From positions 1,736,001 to 1,800,000 of the forward strand of contig NZ_JIAI01000001.1 of assembly GCF_000620785.1 (NCBI RefSeq): 64,000 nt of DNA, read 5' to 3'. The position numbers and the translations under genes were made by a program. Below, in pieces: positions 60,779 through 64,000 of this stretch; the first letter of the stretch is position 1, and every line of letters starts with the position of its first letter. The notes below the pieces were generated by a model. The model saw only the letters and a program-made list of their open reading frames with translations. It ran no database searches and had not been told where the DNA came from. The stretch is from Actinospineispora acaciae DSM 45401 (lineage in GTDB: Bacteria > Actinomycetota > Actinomycetes > Mycobacteriales > Pseudonocardiaceae).

Positions 60779-61678
60779 ATGAGGACATCGACGAGGCTCG
60801 CCGCCTACGGCGCGGCGCTGGTCGTGCTCGCGTCCGGTGGGTACGCGGTCGGATCGGCGGTCGGCCCACTGTCGAGTGAGGCCGGTGGGACTAGCGAGGC
60901 GATGTCGAGCGCCGGGGCCGACCAGCCCGGCGGCCTGGCCGCGAGCAGCGGCGGCTACACCCTCACCCCCGCCGACCCCGCGTTCACCCCCGGCGCGGCG
61001 AAGGAGTTCGCCTTCCGCGTCACCGGCCCCGACGGCGCGGCGGTGACCGGGTTCGACGTCGAGCACGACAAGCGCATGCACCTGATAGTGGTGCGCCGGG
61101 ACACCGCGTCGTTCCAGCACGTGCACCCCGAGATGGACCCCGACGGCACCTGGCGGGTGCCGCTCACGCTTCCCGCCGCCGGGTCCTACCGGGCGTTCGC
61201 CGACTTCGCCCGCACCGGTGGACCGGCCATCACCCTGGGGGTCGACCTGGTCGCGGCCGGCTCGTTCGAACCCGTCACCTACCAGCCCAGCCGCACCGCG
61301 CACGTCGACGGCTACACGGTGACCCTGGCCGGCGACCTCGTGCCCGGCCGGGCCTCGCCGGTGAGCCTGACCGTGAGCAGGGACGGCCGAGAAGTCACCG
61401 ACCTGCAGCCCTACCTCTCCGCCTACGGGCACCTGGTCGCGCTGCGCGGAGGCGACCTGGCCTACCTGCACGTGCACCCCGACGGCTCGCCCGGCGACGG
61501 CCGCACCGCGCCCGGCCCGACGGTCACCTTCGTGGCCGAGGTGCCCAGCGCCGGCACCTACCGGCTGTTCCTGGACTTCCAGCACGGTGGCGTGGTCCGC
61601 ACGGCGGCGTTCACCGTGCCCACCGGGCCGGCCACCGCCGCCGCACCGCCCGCCGCCGAGCACGCCCACGGCCACTGA
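60779..61678 (+). CDS. Anchored His-rich protein of the copper operon
   Basis: 299 residues. An N-terminal membrane/signal helix (about 7-28, AAYGAALVVLASGGYAVGSA), then two similar beta domains. Repeated His/Met clusters HDKRMHLIVV...FQHVHPEMD, AYGHLVALRGGDLAYLHVHPDG and DFQHGG, plus a terminal HAHGH, are likely metal ligands. Conserved next to CopA in actinobacteria, without a defined role; a cell-surface copper scavenger or chaperone is a reasonable guess. ATG 60779, 24 bases after copZ. Confidence 0.82.
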   Translation: MRTSTRLAAYGAALVVLASGGYAVGSAVGPLSSEAGGTSEAMSSAGADQPGGLAASSGGYTLTPADPAFTPGAAKEFAFRVTGPDGAAVTGFDVEHDKRMHLIVVRRDTASFQHVHPEMDPDGTWRVPLTLPAAGSYRAFADFARTGGPAITLGVDLVAAGSFEPVTYQPSRTAHVDGYTVTLAGDLVPGRASPVSLTVSRDGREVTDLQPYLSAYGHLVALRGGDLAYLHVHPDGSPGDGRTAPGPTVTFVAEVPSAGTYRLFLDFQHGGVVRTAAFTVPTGPATAAAPPAAEHAHGH

Positions 61679-61699
61679 CCCCCACCGGAGGCCCCGACC

Positions 61700-63988
61700 A
61701 TGAGCACCACCGCGACGGCACCGTCCTCGGACCCGGCGGTGACCGAGATCGAACTGGCCATCGGCGGCATGACCTGCGCCTCCTGCGCCCACCGTGTCGA
61801 GCGCAAGCTCAACAAGCTCGACGGCGTCACCGCCACCGTCAACTACGCCACCGAGAAGGCCAGCGTCCACGCCCCCGGCGGGATCGACCCCGCCGCGCTC
61901 GTCGCCCAGGTCGAGGCCGCCGGGTACACCGCCCGGCTCCCGGTCCGGCGGGACGCGCGGGACACACCGGACACGCCGGCCGGGACCGACCCGACCCGGC
62001 CGCTGCGTGACCGGCTGGTCACCAGCGTCGCGCTGTCGGTGCCGGTGATCGCGATGGCGATGGTCCCCGCCGCCCAGTTCACCTACTGGCAGTGGATCTC
62101 CCTTGCGCTGGCCGGACCGGTCGTGACCTGGGCGGCGTGGCCGTTCCACCGCGCCGCCTGGGCGAACCTGCGGCATGGGGCCGCGAGCATGGACACGCTG
62201 ATCTCCCTGGGCGTGAGCGCGGCGTTCGGCTGGTCGCTCTACGCGCTGCTGTTCGGCACCGCCGGCACTCCCGGCATGGTCCACGGGTTCTCGCTGTTGG
62301 CCCGCGACCCGGACGGCGGGGCCGGGAACATCTACCTCGAGGTCGCCGCCGGGGTCACCACGTTCATCCTCGCCGGGCGCTACTTCGAGGCGCGCTCCAA
62401 GCGGCGCGCCGGCGCCGCCCTGCGCGCGCTGCTCGAGCTCGGCGCCAAGCACGTGACGGTGCTGCGCGCCGGCACCGAGGTCCGCATCCCGACCGACCGG
62501 CTCGCCGTCGGCGACCGGTTCGTGGTCCGCCCCGGGGAGAAGATCGCCACCGACGGCGTGGTCGAGGACGGCTCCTCCGCGGTCGACGCCTCCATGCTCA
62601 CCGGCGAGTCCGTGCCCGTCGAGGTCCGCCCCGGGGACCCGGTCGCCGGGGCCACCGTCAACTCCGGCGGCCGCCTCGTGGTTCGGGCCGCCCGGGTCGG
62701 CGCCGACACCCAGCTCGCGCAGATGGCCCGCCTGGTCGAGCAGGCGCAGAACGGCAAGGCGGCCGTGCAGCGGCTGGCCGACCGGATCTCCGGGGTGTTC
62801 GTGCCGATCGTCATCGCCCTCGCGGTGGCCACCCTCGGGTTCTGGCTCGGCACCGGAACCGACACCGGGGCCGCACTCACCGCCGCCGTCGCCGTGCTGA
62901 TCATCGCCTGCCCCTGCGCGCTCGGCCTGGCCACCCCCACCGCGCTGCTGGTCGGCACCGGCCGGGGCGCCCAGCTGGGCATCCTGATCAAGGGACCCGA
63001 GGTGCTGGAGTCGACCCGCCGGGTGGACACCATCGTGCTGGACAAGACCGGCACCGTCACCACCGGCCAGATGTCCCTGGTGGACATCCACCTCGACCCC
63101 AGCACCGACCGGGCCCAGGCACTGCGGCTCGCCGGCGCGCTGGAGAACGCCTCCGAGCACCCGATCGCCGCCGCCATCGCCCGGGCCGCCAGGGACCGCC
63201 ACACCACGCTGCCCGAGGTCACCGACTTCACCAACACCGAAGGCCTCGGCGTGCACGGCACGGTCGACGGCCACGCCGTCCTGGTCGGCCGCCCGGCCCT
63301 GCTCGAACAATGGAGCCAGCCCCTCACCCCCGAACTGACCGCCGCCAGGACCGCCGCCGAACAACAGGGCCGCACCGCCGTCGCGGTGGCCTGGGACGGC
63401 CGGGCCCGCGCCGTCCTCGTCGTCTCCGACACGGTCAAGCCGACCTCCGCCGAGGCCGTCACCCGCCTGCGCCGCCTCGGCCTGACCCCCATGCTCCTCA
63501 CCGGCGACAACGCCGCCGCCGCGACCGCCGTCGCCGAGGAGGTCGGCATCGACGCCGACGCCGTCATCGCCGAGGTCCTGCCCGCCGACAAGGCCGAGGT
63601 CGTCAAGAACCTCCAGGCGCAGGGCCGGGTCGTGGCCATGGTCGGCGACGGGGTCAACGACGCCGCCGCGCTCGCCCAGGCCGACCTCGGGCTGGCCATG
63701 GGCACCGGCACCGACGTCGCCATCGAGGCCAGCGACCTCACCCTGGTCCGGGGCGACCTGCGCGCGGCCTCGGACGCCATCCGGCTGGCCCGCCGCACCC
63801 TGGCCACCATCAAGGCGAACCTGTTCTGGGCGTTCGCCTACAACGTCGCCGCCCTGCCACTCGCCGCCGCCGGCCTGCTCAACCCCATGATCGCCGGCGC
63901 CGCCATGGCCGCGAGCTCCGCGTTCGTGGTCGCCAACAGCCTCACCCTGCGCCGCTTCGCCCCCGGTACTGTGCGTGGTTCATCGTGA
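61700..63988 (+). CDS. copA: Cu(I)-exporting P-type ATPase CopA
   Basis: 762 residues. N-terminal HMA with GMTCASC (C26, C29), then eight membrane helices. The transport Cys pair is CPC 404-406 ([13 protein letters not shown]), the phosphorylated Asp is D448 (DKTGT), with TGESVPVE before and a TGDN / [10 protein letters not shown] nucleotide domain after. Exports Cu(I) from the cytoplasm using ATP. Only one HMA domain, as in many bacterial forms. The gene is complete, ending 12 bases before the window end. Confidence 0.97.
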   Translation: MSTTATAPSSDPAVTEIELAIGGMTCASCAHRVERKLNKLDGVTATVNYATEKASVHAPGGIDPAALVAQVEAAGYTARLPVRRDARDTPDTPAGTDPTRPLRDRLVTSVALSVPVIAMAMVPAAQFTYWQWISLALAGPVVTWAAWPFHRAAWANLRHGAASMDTLISLGVSAAFGWSLYALLFGTAGTPGMVHGFSLLARDPDGGAGNIYLEVAAGVTTFILAGRYFEARSKRRAGAALRALLELGAKHVTVLRAGTEVRIPTDRLAVGDRFVVRPGEKIATDGVVEDGSSAVDASMLTGESVPVEVRPGDPVAGATVNSGGRLVVRAARVGADTQLAQMARLVEQAQNGKAAVQRLADRISGVFVPIVIALAVATLGFWLGTGTDTGAALTAAVAVLIIACPCALGLATPTALLVGTGRGAQLGILIKGPEVLESTRRVDTIVLDKTGTVTTGQMSLVDIHLDPSTDRAQALRLAGALENASEHPIAAAIARAARDRHTTLPEVTDFTNTEGLGVHGTVDGHAVLVGRPALLEQWSQPLTPELTAARTAAEQQGRTAVAVAWDGRARAVLVVSDTVKPTSAEAVTRLRRLGLTPMLLTGDNAAAATAVAEEVGIDADAVIAEVLPADKAEVVKNLQAQGRVVAMVGDGVNDAAALAQADLGLAMGTGTDVAIEASDLTLVRGDLRAASDAIRLARRTLATIKANLFWAFAYNVAALPLAAAGLLNPMIAGAAMAASSAFVVANSLTLRRFAPGTVRGSS

Positions 63989-64000
63989 TAACGGGGACGG

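Noticed and set aside
60263..63364. 1033-residue minus-strand frame
   Set aside because: It is the GC3-driven shadow of the copper operon; composition is Gly/Arg/Ala-rich and matches no family.

Overview
The window is high-GC DNA with dense actinomycete-style coding: short gaps, many ATGA/GTGA overlaps, frequent GTG and TTG starts, an F420/LLM-type oxidoreductase, a DUF574-type methyltransferase, GTP-dependent PEP carboxykinase and XRE-TPR regulators. A soil actinomycete, possibly in or near Pseudonocardiales, fits best. Genus cannot be named from the sequence alone. I see no rRNA, tRNA, CRISPR array, insertion sequence or transposase. The window reads as a mosaic of small catabolic or stress modules, each with its own regulator (LysR, IclR twice, XRE-TPR twice, HxlR, PucR, ArsR, LacI/TetR, CsoR).

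1-7.3 kb: an edge-truncated zinc alcohol dehydrogenase, then an acyl-CoA ligase/enoyl-CoA hydratase pair divergent from a LysR gene with clear LysR-type operator dyads. Next come a glyoxalase-like protein, an alpha/beta hydrolase whose nucleophile Ser is Gly, and an LLM oxidoreductase. 6.5-18.8 kb: a polyamine-type ABC importer with an IclR gene (minus) faces a co-directional run (plus) of solute-binding lipoprotein, two N,N-dimethylformamidase large-subunit paralogues, split transketolase N and C halves and a class-III aminotransferase. I infer an undescribed amide uptake and breakdown pathway.

18.8-28.2 kb: a GNAT and a CGNR protein, a lower-GC island of short overlapping ORFs, an XRE-TPR regulator with a TTA codon, and an operon of cobalamin-binding radical SAM, aldo/keto reductase and CYTH proteins divergent from a second XRE-TPR regulator. 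28.2-36.7 kb: HxlR/SDR pair; then a PucR regulator, two DUF917 (S-methyl-thiohydantoin desulfurase family) proteins, an NCS1 permease, a hydantoinase/oxoprolinase-type protein and an OsmC protein, which together suggest (thio)hydantoin use.

36.7-51.8 kb: PEP carboxykinase coupled to a shortened malic-enzyme-like protein; methyltransferase; FAD monooxygenase; threonine-dehydratase-like enzyme; ArsR/SRPBCC/DHFR-like operon behind a leaderless promoter; DUF899 protein; SIS/BtpA pair; APH-type kinase; DUF4239 protein; a Pro/Ala-rich surface protein; a DUF2235 hydrolase. 51.8-60.2 kb: LacI and TetR regulators facing an aryl-sulfotransferase plus SsuCBA-type importer, then IclR, an old-yellow-enzyme and a second alpha/beta hydrolase. 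60.2-64 kb: a copper operon (CsoR, CopZ, a His-rich anchored protein, CopA) with a CsoR operator placed inside its promoter.
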